DNA of 22,429 nt from Victivallales bacterium (GTDB lineage Bacteria > Verrucomicrobiota > Lentisphaeria > Victivallales > UBA1829): the NCBI GenBank assembly GCA_016285335.1, contig JAEEQO010000018.1, positions 1 through 22,429 on the forward strand, in the 5' to 3' direction. A program made the translations under genes and the position numbers. The notes under the pieces were generated by a model. The model was not told the DNA's origin. It did no database searches and saw only the letters and a program-made list of their open reading frames with translations. Below, in pieces: positions 8,279-15,235 of this stretch; positions within the stretch are counted from its first letter, which is position 1, and every line of letters starts with the position of its first letter.

Positions 8279-9505
8279 TCAAGAAGATCGCTGTGTTTCC
8301 GTCCCGCCGGCGGACCGGCCGGGGCGGAGGCGGTTCCGGGCCCACGCCAGAAGTTTGTCCGGGTAGTCCGGGACGGCGGAATCGATCGCCACGCTGGCGA
8401 CGCATGCGACCGCCAGGAGACAGGCGAGCAGATTGCTGCCGCCGTAGCTGATCATGGGGGCGGGCATCCCCTTCGTGGGGAAGGCCGCGCTGATGACGCC
8501 GATGTTGATCAGCGCCTGCATCCCGATGAAGATGCTCATGCCGAACGCGATCAGCATGCCCTGCCGCGTGCGTGCCTTCATGCTGATGCGGATCCCGACG
8601 AGCACGAGGACCAGATAGGCGATAATGACGATCAGCAGCGTGATGAACCCGAGTTCCTCGCCCACGATGGATAGGATGAAGTCGGTATGGTTTTCCGGCA
8701 GGTACAGCAGTTTCATGCGGCTCTCCGTGAACCCGACGCCGGTCCATCCGCCCGAACCGAGCGCCAGGAGCGAATTCCAGAGCTGGTAGCCCGAGGTCTC
8801 CTTGAACGTCTCGGCGTCCATGAACACCGTAAGGCGTTTCCAGCGCATCGCGTCGTGATATTTGATATACAGGATGGCCGCGGGCGGGAAGAACGCGACG
8901 AACGGCAGGATGTACCGCAGGCGCATGCCCGCCACGAACAGCATCAGCAGGTACAGCGAGCCCAGCAGAACGGTCGTGCCGAGGTCTTCGCCCGCCAGCA
9001 CCAGCAGGATGATCAGCCCGGCGCATATCCCCGACGGGATCAGGACTTTCCGGAACGGCGCGCTTTCAAGCGCCCGCGTGCGCGACGCCAGAAACTTCGC
9101 CATGAAGAGCGTGATGACGACCTTGCCCAGCTCCGACGGCTGAAGCGTCATGCCCCCGAGCTGGATCCACCGCCGGGCGCCGTTGATCGGCTTGCAGAAC
9201 AGCGCCCACACCAGCAGTCCCGCCAGCACGATCATCATGAACGGGCTCCAGTCGGAGAGGCGTTTGCTGCCGAGCAGGATCGCGCCGATGCCGCCGATGC
9301 TGCCGATGACCATCCACATGAGCTGTTTCCTGAAGTAGGAGCTGCCCTGCGTGACAAACGAGGTGGAATACAGCATGATGAGGCCGAAGAATGTGATCAC
9401 GACTGCGAAAATGATAAAGACGGCGAGTTCCGGCAGGGCCGGTTTTTGCGGCTGCTCCGCGGTCTGGACGTCTGGCTGGGATTTGATTGGCTGACGGGTT
9501 TTCAT
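8279..9505 (-). CDS. ftsW: SEDS-family peptidoglycan glycosyltransferase FtsW
   Basis: A polytopic membrane protein (408 residues, roughly ten transmembrane helices) that polymerises lipid II at the septum with its cognate class B PBP. Signatures: NGARRWI (108-114), QPSELGK (122-128), GEDLGT (172-177, usually PDLGT), LPENHTDFILSIVGEELG (269-286) and, near the C-terminus, GMPAPMISYGGSNL (usually GLPxPFISYGGS). D275 of HTDF corresponds to the Asp implicated in SEDS catalysis. RodA is the alternative, but the pairing with murG argues for FtsW. I chose ATG 9505 (MKTRQPIK), giving a short cytoplasmic tail before the first helix; the frame also opens at 9583 (MYCRKNG), a less natural N-terminus. 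Its promoter should lie in 9506-9745; I could not fix one. Confidence 0.92.
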   Translation of the reverse strand: MKTRQPIKSQPDVQTAEQPQKPALPELAVFIIFAVVITFFGLIMLYSTSFVTQGSSYFRKQLMWMVIGSIGGIGAILLGSKRLSDWSPFMMIVLAGLLVWALFCKPINGARRWIQLGGMTLQPSELGKVVITLFMAKFLASRTRALESAPFRKVLIPSGICAGLIILLVLAGEDLGTTVLLGSLYLLMLFVAGMRLRYILPFVAFFPPAAILYIKYHDAMRWKRLTVFMDAETFKETSGYQLWNSLLALGSGGWTGVGFTESRMKLLYLPENHTDFILSIVGEELGFITLLIVIIAYLVLVLVGIRISMKARTRQGMLIAFGMSIFIGMQALINIGVISAAFPTKGMPAPMISYGGSNLLACLLAVACVASVAIDSAVPDYPDKLLAWARNRLRPGRSAGGTETQRSS

Positions 9506-9593
9506 CTGGTGTCTGGATCTTGCCTGGAAAAAGTCCTGAAAAAATACGATATGATAACCTAATCCATTTTTCCGGCAGTACAACCCGAAATCC

Positions 9594-9614
9594 GACTTTT
9601 TTTATAAAAAAGTC
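9594..9614. repeat. 21-bp palindrome with A/T-run arms in a divergent intergenic region
   Basis: Arms GACTTTTTT (9594-9602) and AAAAAAGTC (9606-9614) are perfect complements around TAT. It lies between the divergent starts of ftsW and the exported-protein gene. It could be an operator or an AT-rich hairpin affecting either transcript. There is no GC stem, so it is a poor terminator. Confidence 0.5.
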
Positions 9615-9644
9615 AAAAATTCTTTTCTCCGGTCCGTTTCCGGC

Positions 9645-9675
9645 TTGAAATCCGGCGTTTCGCAGGGCATATTAT
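9645..9675 (+). promoter_or_regulatory. candidate promoter for the orphan exported-protein gene
   Basis: TTGAAA (9645-9650) and TATTAT (9670-9675) are separated by 19 nt, slightly long for sigma70. The position, 70 nt upstream of the start at 9746 and just past the palindrome, is suitable. Confidence 0.3.
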
Positions 9676-9745
9676 TGGCAGCCTTCGGCGTTTGCCTCCG
9701 GCTCCGCATGGATTCTTCCCGTCCGCCTGAATCATCCGTTCCGAT

Positions 9746-10402
9746 ATGAGATCCGATATTGTCCTGACCATCCTCTGTTTTCTGCTCTGCCTCGCATCCG
9801 CGTCCTGCCATTCCGCCGGAGAGGACGCCGAGTACGGCGTCATCCCCGAGATGCTGGAGTTCGCGGACTGCACGCTTCCCGTGCCGTGCATGATCGTGAC
9901 GCCGGAGACGCTCGGCGAGCTCCCGGAGCCCGTGCTTGAAACGGCGGAAAAACACTGCGGGAGCCCCGGGACGCTCGTGGTCGTGTCGGCCCTGCGTCCG
10001 CGTTATTTCCGTCTGATCCGCGAACAGGGGCGGCTTCTGCTCGGCAGCGTGGAGATCGCTCCGTCCGCCGGGACCGTTTATCTGTGCGTCCTGAGCGGAC
10101 TCGGCGACGCGGCGGAAACGATCCGGAGCATCCGGGTCGAAAACCCCGATGTGCTCGAGACCTGGAACCTCGGCGTGTTCGTCAGGCGTTATCCCGAGCT
10201 TGCCGCCCGCCTCAACGAACTGCCGCCCGGAGACGGACGCCTCGACGCGGCGGAATCCGCGGCGCAGGAGCTTTTGAGGCGTGGATCGACCCGGGTCCTG
10301 CTGGAAAAAAGGTCCGCCGGAAACTCCGCCGCGCTGGATGAAGCGAAAGCGGCCGAACAAGAGCAAATCGAGGTCCTGGAAAACATCCTGAGCACGGAAT
10401 GA
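9746..10402 (+). CDS. exported protein of unknown function
   Basis: A 218-residue protein beginning with a clear Sec signal: MRSD, a hydrophobic core (IVLTILCFLLCLASA) and a Cys at 21. The residues before C21 (A-S-A-S) are not a standard lipobox, so cleavage by signal peptidase I after SA (19) is as likely as lipidation. The mature part contains TLVVVSALRPRYFRLI, an alternating central section, and a charged C-terminal helix (about 170-218) rich in A/E/R. I recognise no family. No good Shine-Dalgarno precedes ATG 9746; the start was chosen because the signal peptide begins there. The gene stands alone, divergent from ftsW and convergent with the phage-type cassette. Confidence 0.75.
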   Translation: MRSDIVLTILCFLLCLASASCHSAGEDAEYGVIPEMLEFADCTLPVPCMIVTPETLGELPEPVLETAEKHCGSPGTLVVVSALRPRYFRLIREQGRLLLGSVEIAPSAGTVYLCVLSGLGDAAETIRSIRVENPDVLETWNLGVFVRRYPELAARLNELPPGDGRLDAAESAAQELLRRGSTRVLLEKRSAGNSAALDEAKAAEQEQIEVLENILSTE

Positions 10403-10447
10403 TCCCGTTTGAGGAGGGAAAAGGGGAATGGTCCCGTTCGCGGGCGC

Positions 10448-10490
10448 AAAAAAAGCGCACGGCCGTCGACTTGCAAACGGCAGTGCGCTT
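10448..10490 (-). terminator. rho-independent terminator ending the phage-type cassette
   Basis: AAGCGCAC (10453-10460) pairs perfectly with GTGCGCTT (10483-10490). After one mismatch the stem continues as GCCGT/ACGGC around a 10-nt loop. On the minus strand it is followed by seven Ts (10454-10448). It lies 27 nt past the stop of the 137-residue gene. It may also stop the convergent exported-protein gene, but the T-run on that side is poor. Confidence 0.85.
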
Positions 10491-10516
10491 GATTCTTTCA
10501 GGATTTGTTTTCAGGT

Positions 10517-10930
10517 TCAGGAGGGAAAAACGGCGGCGACCGTCAGGCAGGCGGCCGCCCGTCCGTCGGTGCATTCCAGCATCCGCGACGATTCCGGGAG
10601 GAAGACGACTTCACCGGACTGCGTTCCTTCTGCGGGGAACAGTGCCAGCAGGGCGTCGAACTTGGTCCAGAGTGCCGTTGCCCGGGCGTCGCCGGAACCG
10701 TTCAGCCGGTCGATGAGGACCAGGTGGAACTGGCGACGCCGGGTAAGGGTGCTGTCCGTGCAGATTTCTTCGCCTGCCAGGATGAGTACGCAGGGCGGTC
10801 TGGTCCCGGCGGGCAGGGACCTGCCGAGGGCGACCTGTTCGGGCGTATCTCCGGTCACAAGTACGACGGTGGAAAACGCCTCCGCGACGATGGTCTTCAG
10901 CGTATCGGCGATGTCGGTCACGGCGGTCAT
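10517..10930 (-). CDS. small phage-like protein, possible tail-terminator/gp37-type
   Basis: A 137-residue protein. The pattern is an N-terminal helix (ADTLKTIVAEAF), a strand (STVVLVTG), then PPCVLILAGEE, a long strand QFHLVLIDRLNG, a helix TALWTKFDALLALF and two C-terminal strands ending in AACLTVAAVFPS. This order resembles phage tail-terminator/tail-completion proteins of the Mu gp37 (DUF1834) kind, but sequence identity is too low to be sure. Context supports it: ATG 10930 overlaps the portal gene stop by 4 nt (ATGA), and the cassette terminator follows. Alternatives are a head-tail connector subunit or an unrelated accessory protein. Confidence 0.75.
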   Translation of the reverse strand: MTAVTDIADTLKTIVAEAFSTVVLVTGDTPEQVALGRSLPAGTRPPCVLILAGEEICTDSTLTRRRQFHLVLIDRLNGSGDARATALWTKFDALLALFPAEGTQSGEVVFLPESSRMLECTDGRAAACLTVAAVFPS

Positions 10931-12159
10931 GGGCGCACCTCCGGGACGGATGCCGTGCGCGTCAGCGAGATCCCGAACCGTGCGGAGATCTCCTCGGGAT
11001 CGGCATCGAGCCCCGCGCGGTGCAGCGTCTCGACGATTCCGGCGAAGACGGCGCGGTCCTCCTGCGCGGAGTTGCGGAATTTCAGGACGGGTACGGCCGC
11101 CGCGTCGCCGAAATTGAACTTCGTCCAGGGCGCGGCGAGCTGGATGCGGACGGTCGATTCGATGGCGCGGGCGTCGGCTTCCAGCAGGTCGCCGCGGACG
11201 CGGGACTGCGCGTCGCCGCCGGAAAGTCCGCCGGATTCGGACGAACTGGCAAGCTGGCCGAGGATGACTTTCGTGATGGCTTTCGAGGTGTATTCCAGCA
11301 GTTTGAAGTACACGTCGCCGCCCGAGTTCGAGGCCTGCAGCAGCTCCAGCTCGGTCGATTTCGTGAACACGCCGCCGCCGTTCGGCCCGAAACTGCGGAT
11401 CAGGTTCCGCATCACGCCGCGTTCATTTTCCCACGCGTTTCTGTCCACTTTCGCCACCACGAACGGCATCCCGTAACGTTCGACGAACGACACCAGGTCC
11501 TTCACCGGATAATTCTGGAACACATGCAGCCAGATCAGCGTCCGGATCAGCCCCGCACGAGCGGGATCGCCTGCGCCGCCGTGCGTGTGGATGATGAATT
11601 TCGCGGGCGGCAGGGGGATCCCCTCCGGCGCGTCCGTCGTCTTCAGGAGCGGCGTCTCCGAGTTGCGGAACGTGAAATGCCAGGCCCCCATGGGGCGGAA
11701 TCCGGCGAGGGACCCTCCCGCTCCCCAAATGATCTCGGCGGCCGCGAGCGGAGACACGACGGCGTTCATCAGGTGGTCGGCGAGCTCGTGGAACGAGGCG
11801 AGGCCTGGTTCGCTTCCGCAGGATTTCAACGCGGTTTCGAAAGCCTCCGCGGCCTCCTTCGAAGCCGGTCTGCCGTCGCCCGGTTCGATTCCCCAGTCGA
11901 GGCCGGTCAGCGCGCTTTTCCGCACCTGCATCGCCAGGATCACTTCCCAGTTGCGCTCCAGAACCTCGCGGGCGGCTATGGCGAGTTCCGCGATGTCGCC
12001 CTCGTTTGCGGCCTCCAGGATCCGCGAGACGTTCAGCGGCGTGTATTCGGCGGTCTGGAGCCAGCGGCTGCGGTCTCCCGGTTCGGCGGCGGTCCAGCGT
12101 CCGGCGGCGGGCGCGCCGCCGTCCTGCACTGCGGTCTTGAATGCGTGTTTCAGTTTCAT
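10927..12159 (-). CDS. phage portal protein, DUF935 family (Mu gp29-like)
   Basis: Portal proteins form the dodecameric ring through which DNA enters and leaves the capsid. The 410-residue product carries the family pattern: ILAMQVRKSALTGLDWGIEPGD (about 74-95), a WxxFRNSETP region, VSFVERYGMPFVVAKVD in mid-protein, then LLEYTSKAITKVILGQLASS. Mu gp29 is about 500 residues, so the C-terminus is roughly 100 residues short while the family core is present. ATG 12159 has AAGGA about 8 nt upstream. The upstream neighbour is the DUF3486-like gene 39 nt away; in Mu the large terminase gp28 would lie between them and is missing here. Family assignment is confident; whether it still works in virion assembly is not known. 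Confidence 0.9.
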   Translation of the reverse strand: MKLKHAFKTAVQDGGAPAAGRWTAAEPGDRSRWLQTAEYTPLNVSRILEAANEGDIAELAIAAREVLERNWEVILAMQVRKSALTGLDWGIEPGDGRPASKEAAEAFETALKSCGSEPGLASFHELADHLMNAVVSPLAAAEIIWGAGGSLAGFRPMGAWHFTFRNSETPLLKTTDAPEGIPLPPAKFIIHTHGGAGDPARAGLIRTLIWLHVFQNYPVKDLVSFVERYGMPFVVAKVDRNAWENERGVMRNLIRSFGPNGGGVFTKSTELELLQASNSGGDVYFKLLEYTSKAITKVILGQLASSSESGGLSGGDAQSRVRGDLLEADARAIESTVRIQLAAPWTKFNFGDAAAVPVLKFRNSAQEDRAVFAGIVETLHRAGLDADPEEISARFGISLTRTASVPEVRP

Positions 12160-12198
12160 GCTCGGATTCCTTATGTTTGAAGATTTGAGGTGGCGGTT

Positions 12199-12825
12199 TC
12201 ACGGTTTGATGCCGAGAAGCGAGGACAGGCGGTCGGCGACTTCCGCGCCGTCCACGCGCGACCATTCGTCCCGGCGGCGGTCGAGCAGCTCGTTGTACTG
12301 CAATCGTGCGCGTTCCAGCGCCTCCCGCAGACGGACGTTTTCCTCGGAGAGCGCGGCGACGCGTTTCCTGAGCACGGTGTTCTGTCCGTCCGACACGGAT
12401 TTCGACAGTGTGACGGCCGAGCGGACGAGGCGTTCGATCGTCTTCGGATCGTCCGTGGTGGCATCGGTGCATTCCCGGACGAGCTTCAGCAGATCGATCT
12501 TGAGTTCCTCGGCAATGGCGCTCGTGGCCTCGCAGTCCCGGAGCAGCGCGGCGGACAGCCGGACCTCCTCGTATGCCCGGTACGTCTTTTCCCGCTCCCC
12601 GGCGATCGTTTTGAACTCACGGGTGGTTTTGAACCGTGTGACGGCGGCGGGCGTCAAGGTCAGTCCCAGCGAACTCAGCGTTCCCGCCACTTCCGCATTG
12701 TCGAGCACGGCCCGGGCGGACGCCCCCTCCAGGAGCAGACAGGCGATCCGGTATCGCAACCGGAACGGGAGGCGTCCGAACTGGGACGTTTTTTTCGGTT
12801 TCTTGTGCTGTTTGGGCAGCCCCAT
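12199..12825 (-). CDS. small-terminase-like protein (DUF3486/Mu gp27 type)
   Basis: A 208-residue protein. A basic N-terminus (KKPKKTSQFG) precedes LPFRLRYRIACLLLEGASARAVLDNAEVAGTL.. and LTPAAVTRFKTTREF (about 19-71), the two-part helix-turn-helix pattern of Mu gp27-like DUF3486 proteins, which bind DNA as small terminase. The C-terminal half contains a coiled coil (about 148-188) suitable for oligomerisation. ATG 12825 has an excellent AAGGAGGGACC Shine-Dalgarno. It is first in the cassette. It could also be another HTH phage regulator, but position before a DUF935 portal favours terminase. No promoter could be fixed: TATATT lies upstream on the minus strand, but TTGCAC is 23 nt from it, which is too far. 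Confidence 0.8.
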   Translation of the reverse strand: MGLPKQHKKPKKTSQFGRLPFRLRYRIACLLLEGASARAVLDNAEVAGTLSSLGLTLTPAAVTRFKTTREFKTIAGEREKTYRAYEEVRLSAALLRDCEATSAIAEELKIDLLKLVRECTDATTDDPKTIERLVRSAVTLSKSVSDGQNTVLRKRVAALSEENVRLREALERARLQYNELLDRRRDEWSRVDGAEVADRLSSLLGIKP

Positions 12826-12987
12826 GGTCCCTCCTTTTTTGGATCGTTCCTTCTCTCAAGAAATAAGCCGAATGATGGAGAAACGGACGCGAAAATGCTG
12901 TATTGCTCTTGAAATCAGGAGAATATAAATGACAGGCTCCGGCTTCCTTTGTGCAAAAAAAACGGTCGCATGTCCTCCGCCGGACGC

Positions 12988-13017
12988 AAAAAAACGGGCA
13001 GACGCATGGTCTGCCCG
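12988..13017 (-). terminator. rho-independent terminator of the FPQGG-repeat protein gene
   Basis: CGGGCAGAC (12995-13003) and GTCTGCCCG (13009-13017) form a perfect 9-bp stem with a 5-nt loop. On the minus strand the stem is followed by seven Ts (12994-12988). It lies about 50 nt past the stop at 13068 and insulates the phage-type cassette from read-through. Confidence 0.92.
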
Positions 13018-13037
13018 GATGGAGCTCAGGATGATAC

Positions 13038-13060
13038 CCGGCGGTTCAGGAGACCGCCGG
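13038..13060 (-). repeat. hairpin between a stop codon and the main terminator
   Basis: CCGGCGGT (13038-13045) and ACCGCCGG (13053-13060) form a perfect 8-bp GC-rich stem with a 7-nt loop, starting 8 nt after the stop at 13068. It has no T-tract. It could protect the mRNA 3' end or act with the terminator at 12988-13017. Confidence 0.6.
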
Positions 13061-13067
13061 AGCCGGA

Positions 13068-15029
13068 TCACTTTTTGTATTCCTTGGCGAAAACGAGGCT
13101 CGTGACTTTGTCTCTGCCCTTGTCGTAGTAGAAAATGAGCGTGCCGTTGACTTTTTTGCCCTTCCAGTTGAAAGCGTAGGGGAGCACGGTGTTTCCGTCC
13201 GCGTCCTTCGCGAGCGTGATGCGGGAGAACGCGTAGGGGAGGCTGTCGGAGGAAATGGCGTTTTCAAAGGTCTCGGCTTTCGCGATGGCTTCTTTCAGCG
13301 CGGATGCCGCCTGGTCGCGTGTTTCCTGCAACTCGGCGCGGTCGTCGTCGGTCGCCTTCTTCAGATCGGCCTCGGCCTTGTTGAACGCCTTTTCCGCGTC
13401 TTTCACGGCGGACTGCGCTTCGGCGATCTCGGAGGCGTCGGCGATCTGCTGCGGCTTCGTCTTGCCGGAGAAGATGTTGGTGAACGCGGCGGAATTCTTC
13501 TTTTCCTCGGCGGCCTGGCCGTACTGCTGGGAGAGGGAATCCTTGAAGTTGATGAATTCCTGCCTGGAGCAGTCCTTCATCATGTAGACGACTTTCGCGA
13601 GGCTGTTGGAAACGTACACGAGGTCGATCGAGGCGGGAGAACCTTCGATGCCGACGTCAAGCCCCTCGTCCGGGAACACGATGCTGTCGCGTCCGAGGGC
13701 GGGCTCGATGTACGGGAATTCGGGTTCCTGCCAGAGCGCGTAGCGTGCGTCGGCGATGGTGAATCCCCAGCAAGCGTTCTTGTAACCGCAGTCGGCGTCG
13801 ATGCCGGCGAAGTTTTCGTTGGCGTCCTGCTTCTGTTTTTCGGCCTTGGCGATGACGGCCTTGTACTTGGCCTGGGATTCGGCGTTGTCTTCCAGCTTGA
13901 TCGCGTCGTTGACCGGGGTGATGCCCGCCGGAACGGTGGCCGTCGCGGTTTCGGCGGCCGTAGTCCTGACGGGGGTCGTCGTCACGGGCGCAGTCTCCTC
14001 GAAATCGTCCGCGGCGGTATCGGTCTTCTGCGCGGCCGGTCTCGTCTTCGGCTGGTTCTTCGTTTTTTCGCGGACCAGACGTTCGATGTAGTTTTTTGAG
14101 ATCTCCTGTGCGGTCGCCCAGTGGTCGGTCTGCGAATCGTAGATGTAGCCGGCAGTTTCGTTGCGCTTGAAAATCTCGCCTTTGAGCTTCTCGTAGTAGT
14201 CGTTGCGCTTTTCGATCTTGATGCGGTTCAGCAGATGGATGTGCGTTTCCTTGTAGCGGTCGCGCATGTATTCGTTCTTCCTCGGATCGAAGCGGGAGCG
14301 GACTTCGTCGCTGAGGTCGACGAGGTTGATGACCTTGTCCTCGACCGTGATGGCGTTTTCCGTGACGCGGTAGAGCTTGCCCTTGACGGAGAAGTGTTTC
14401 GGGCCCATGTTGTAGTTGACGACGACCGTGTCGCCGACCTTGTAGAGCGGGAATTCCGCCGCGGCCTCGGCCTCGACGATGCTGGCGTATTTCTTGTCGT
14501 CGGCGCCGTATTCCTGTTCGACCATGTTCTTTGCGACATTGTTCAGCGCCTGGTGGTCGACGGGCTCGAGGGGGACGGACGGAACGAGCGGCATGCTCTT
14601 TTCGATGTCTTCCGTGATGGAACGCACCACGGCCGGATCGGTGAGGTCGTCGGAGGACGCATAGCCGTCGATCGTGGCCTTGATGAGGTCGGTGCGGTGG
14701 TTCGAAAGCTGGTATTTCGCGGCTTCGAGCGCGGCCTTGCTGCTCGAATTGGATTTCGTCGTTGTGGCACTCGTTTTGCCGGCCGTCGCGCTCTTCGTCC
14801 CGGTCGCGGCGGTGTTCGCCTTGCCTGCGGCCGCGCCTCCGGGAAGCGCCGGATTGCGGCCTGCTCCCTGCTGCGGGAAACCGCCCTGCGGGAAATTACC
14901 GCCCTGCGGGAAGCCGCCCTGCGGGAAATTGCCACCCTGCGGGAAACCGCCCTGTGCGGCCGCGGGTACGGACAGCAGCATGCAGCCTGCGGCAAGCACG
15001 CTTCCAAAAACCCATGTTGCGTTCTTCAT
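13068..15029 (-). CDS. secreted protein with N-terminal FPQGG repeats, unknown function
   Basis: A 653-residue protein with a Sec signal peptide (1-25, cleavage after VPAAA). Residues 27-53 are five FPQ(G/Q)G repeats, followed by a Thr/Ala/Lys-rich low-complexity linker (about 60-100). A folded region (about 100-325) includes FPLYKVGDTVVVNYNMG (193-209), an SH3-like strand pattern. A second Thr-rich linker (about 325-370) follows. A C-terminal region (about 395-653) has a conserved-looking FAGIDADCGYKNACWGFTIADARYALW segment with two cysteines (C414, C420), a strongly helical charged stretch (about 530-590), and a beta-rich end. I recognise no family. ATG 15029 has AAGGA about 10 nt upstream. 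It is monocistronic, with its own promoter candidate and terminator. The layout suggests an envelope or surface protein with flexible spacers. Confidence 0.85.
   Translation of the reverse strand: MKNATWVFGSVLAAGCMLLSVPAAAQGGFPQGGNFPQGGFPQGGNFPQGGFPQQGAGRNPALPGGAAAGKANTAATGTKSATAGKTSATTTKSNSSSKAALEAAKYQLSNHRTDLIKATIDGYASSDDLTDPAVVRSITEDIEKSMPLVPSVPLEPVDHQALNNVAKNMVEQEYGADDKKYASIVEAEAAAEFPLYKVGDTVVVNYNMGPKHFSVKGKLYRVTENAITVEDKVINLVDLSDEVRSRFDPRKNEYMRDRYKETHIHLLNRIKIEKRNDYYEKLKGEIFKRNETAGYIYDSQTDHWATAQEISKNYIERLVREKTKNQPKTRPAAQKTDTAADDFEETAPVTTTPVRTTAAETATATVPAGITPVNDAIKLEDNAESQAKYKAVIAKAEKQKQDANENFAGIDADCGYKNACWGFTIADARYALWQEPEFPYIEPALGRDSIVFPDEGLDVGIEGSPASIDLVYVSNSLAKVVYMMKDCSRQEFINFKDSLSQQYGQAAEEKKNSAAFTNIFSGKTKPQQIADASEIAEAQSAVKDAEKAFNKAEADLKKATDDDRAELQETRDQAASALKEAIAKAETFENAISSDSLPYAFSRITLAKDADGNTVLPYAFNWKGKKVNGTLIFYYDKGRDKVTSLVFAKEYKK
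14871..14954 (-). repeat. tandem repeats coding for FPQGG units
   Basis: Repeats of 15 and 18 bp alternate, forming a 33-bp higher-order unit (FPQGGN+FPQGG) present about twice plus a final FPQQG. Neighbouring copies differ at third positions, so the array is not perfectly homogenised. Confidence 0.85.
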
Positions 15030-15115
15030 GTTCGTTATTCCTTATATGCGGTTAATGGATTCGGTGAATGGAGCATTTTCCGGCGATTTTCGGAAAAAAT
15101 CTCGGGAAACATCAT

Positions 15116-15144
15116 ACTTTAATTTGATTCTTGCGAGTTTTCAA
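15116..15144 (-). promoter_or_regulatory. candidate promoter for the FPQGG-repeat protein gene
   Basis: On the minus strand TTGAAA (15144-15139), 17 nt, TAAAGT (15121-15116). The -10 box matches four of six consensus bases. It would give a leader of about 80 nt and overlaps the divergent rnhC promoter. Confidence 0.35.
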
Positions 15145-15152
15145 GCTATAAT
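15124..15152 (+). promoter_or_regulatory. sigma70-like promoter for rnhC
   Basis: TTGATT (15124-15129), 17-nt spacer, TATAAT (15147-15152). The -10 box is a perfect consensus. Transcription would start near 15159, giving a 5' leader of about 75 nt to the GTG start. Confidence 0.6.
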
Positions 15153-15217
15153 AGAAAAGTTTTGGCGTTTTTTTTCAAAAAAAAGTCCGTTTCCCCCTTT
15201 TTATGTCACCGTTTCTC

Positions 15218-15225
15218 AGGAAGGA
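15218..15225 (+). promoter_or_regulatory. Shine-Dalgarno that decides the rnhC start
   Basis: AGGAAGGA lies about 10 nt before GTG 15236. The upstream in-frame ATG 15203 has only a pyrimidine run before it and no Shine-Dalgarno. Confidence 0.5.
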
Positions 15226-15235
15226 TGCCGCTGCC

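Larger units (their letters stand above)
10517..12825 (-). mobile_element. Mu-type phage gene cassette (prophage remnant or domesticated module)
   Basis: Three consecutive minus-strand genes encode a small-terminase/DUF3486-like protein, a DUF935 portal and a small tail-terminator-like protein. The order agrees with phage Mu (gp27, gp29, gp37), but large terminase, head protease, capsid, tail tube and integrase are absent. All three frames are open, two have Shine-Dalgarno sites, two overlap by 4 nt, and a terminator follows. I saw no flanking att-like repeats. Confidence 0.6.

Noticed and set aside
12826..12960. Promoter of the phage-type cassette
   Set aside because: A TATATT box exists on the minus strand but no -35 box is at a workable distance (TTGCAC is 23 nt away). 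I left the promoter unassigned.
10448..12994. Attachment-site repeats flanking the phage-type cassette
   Set aside because: CGCAAAAAAA occurs at both ends (about 10445 and 12985) but each copy is the T-run side of a terminator hairpin, so the match is explained by function.
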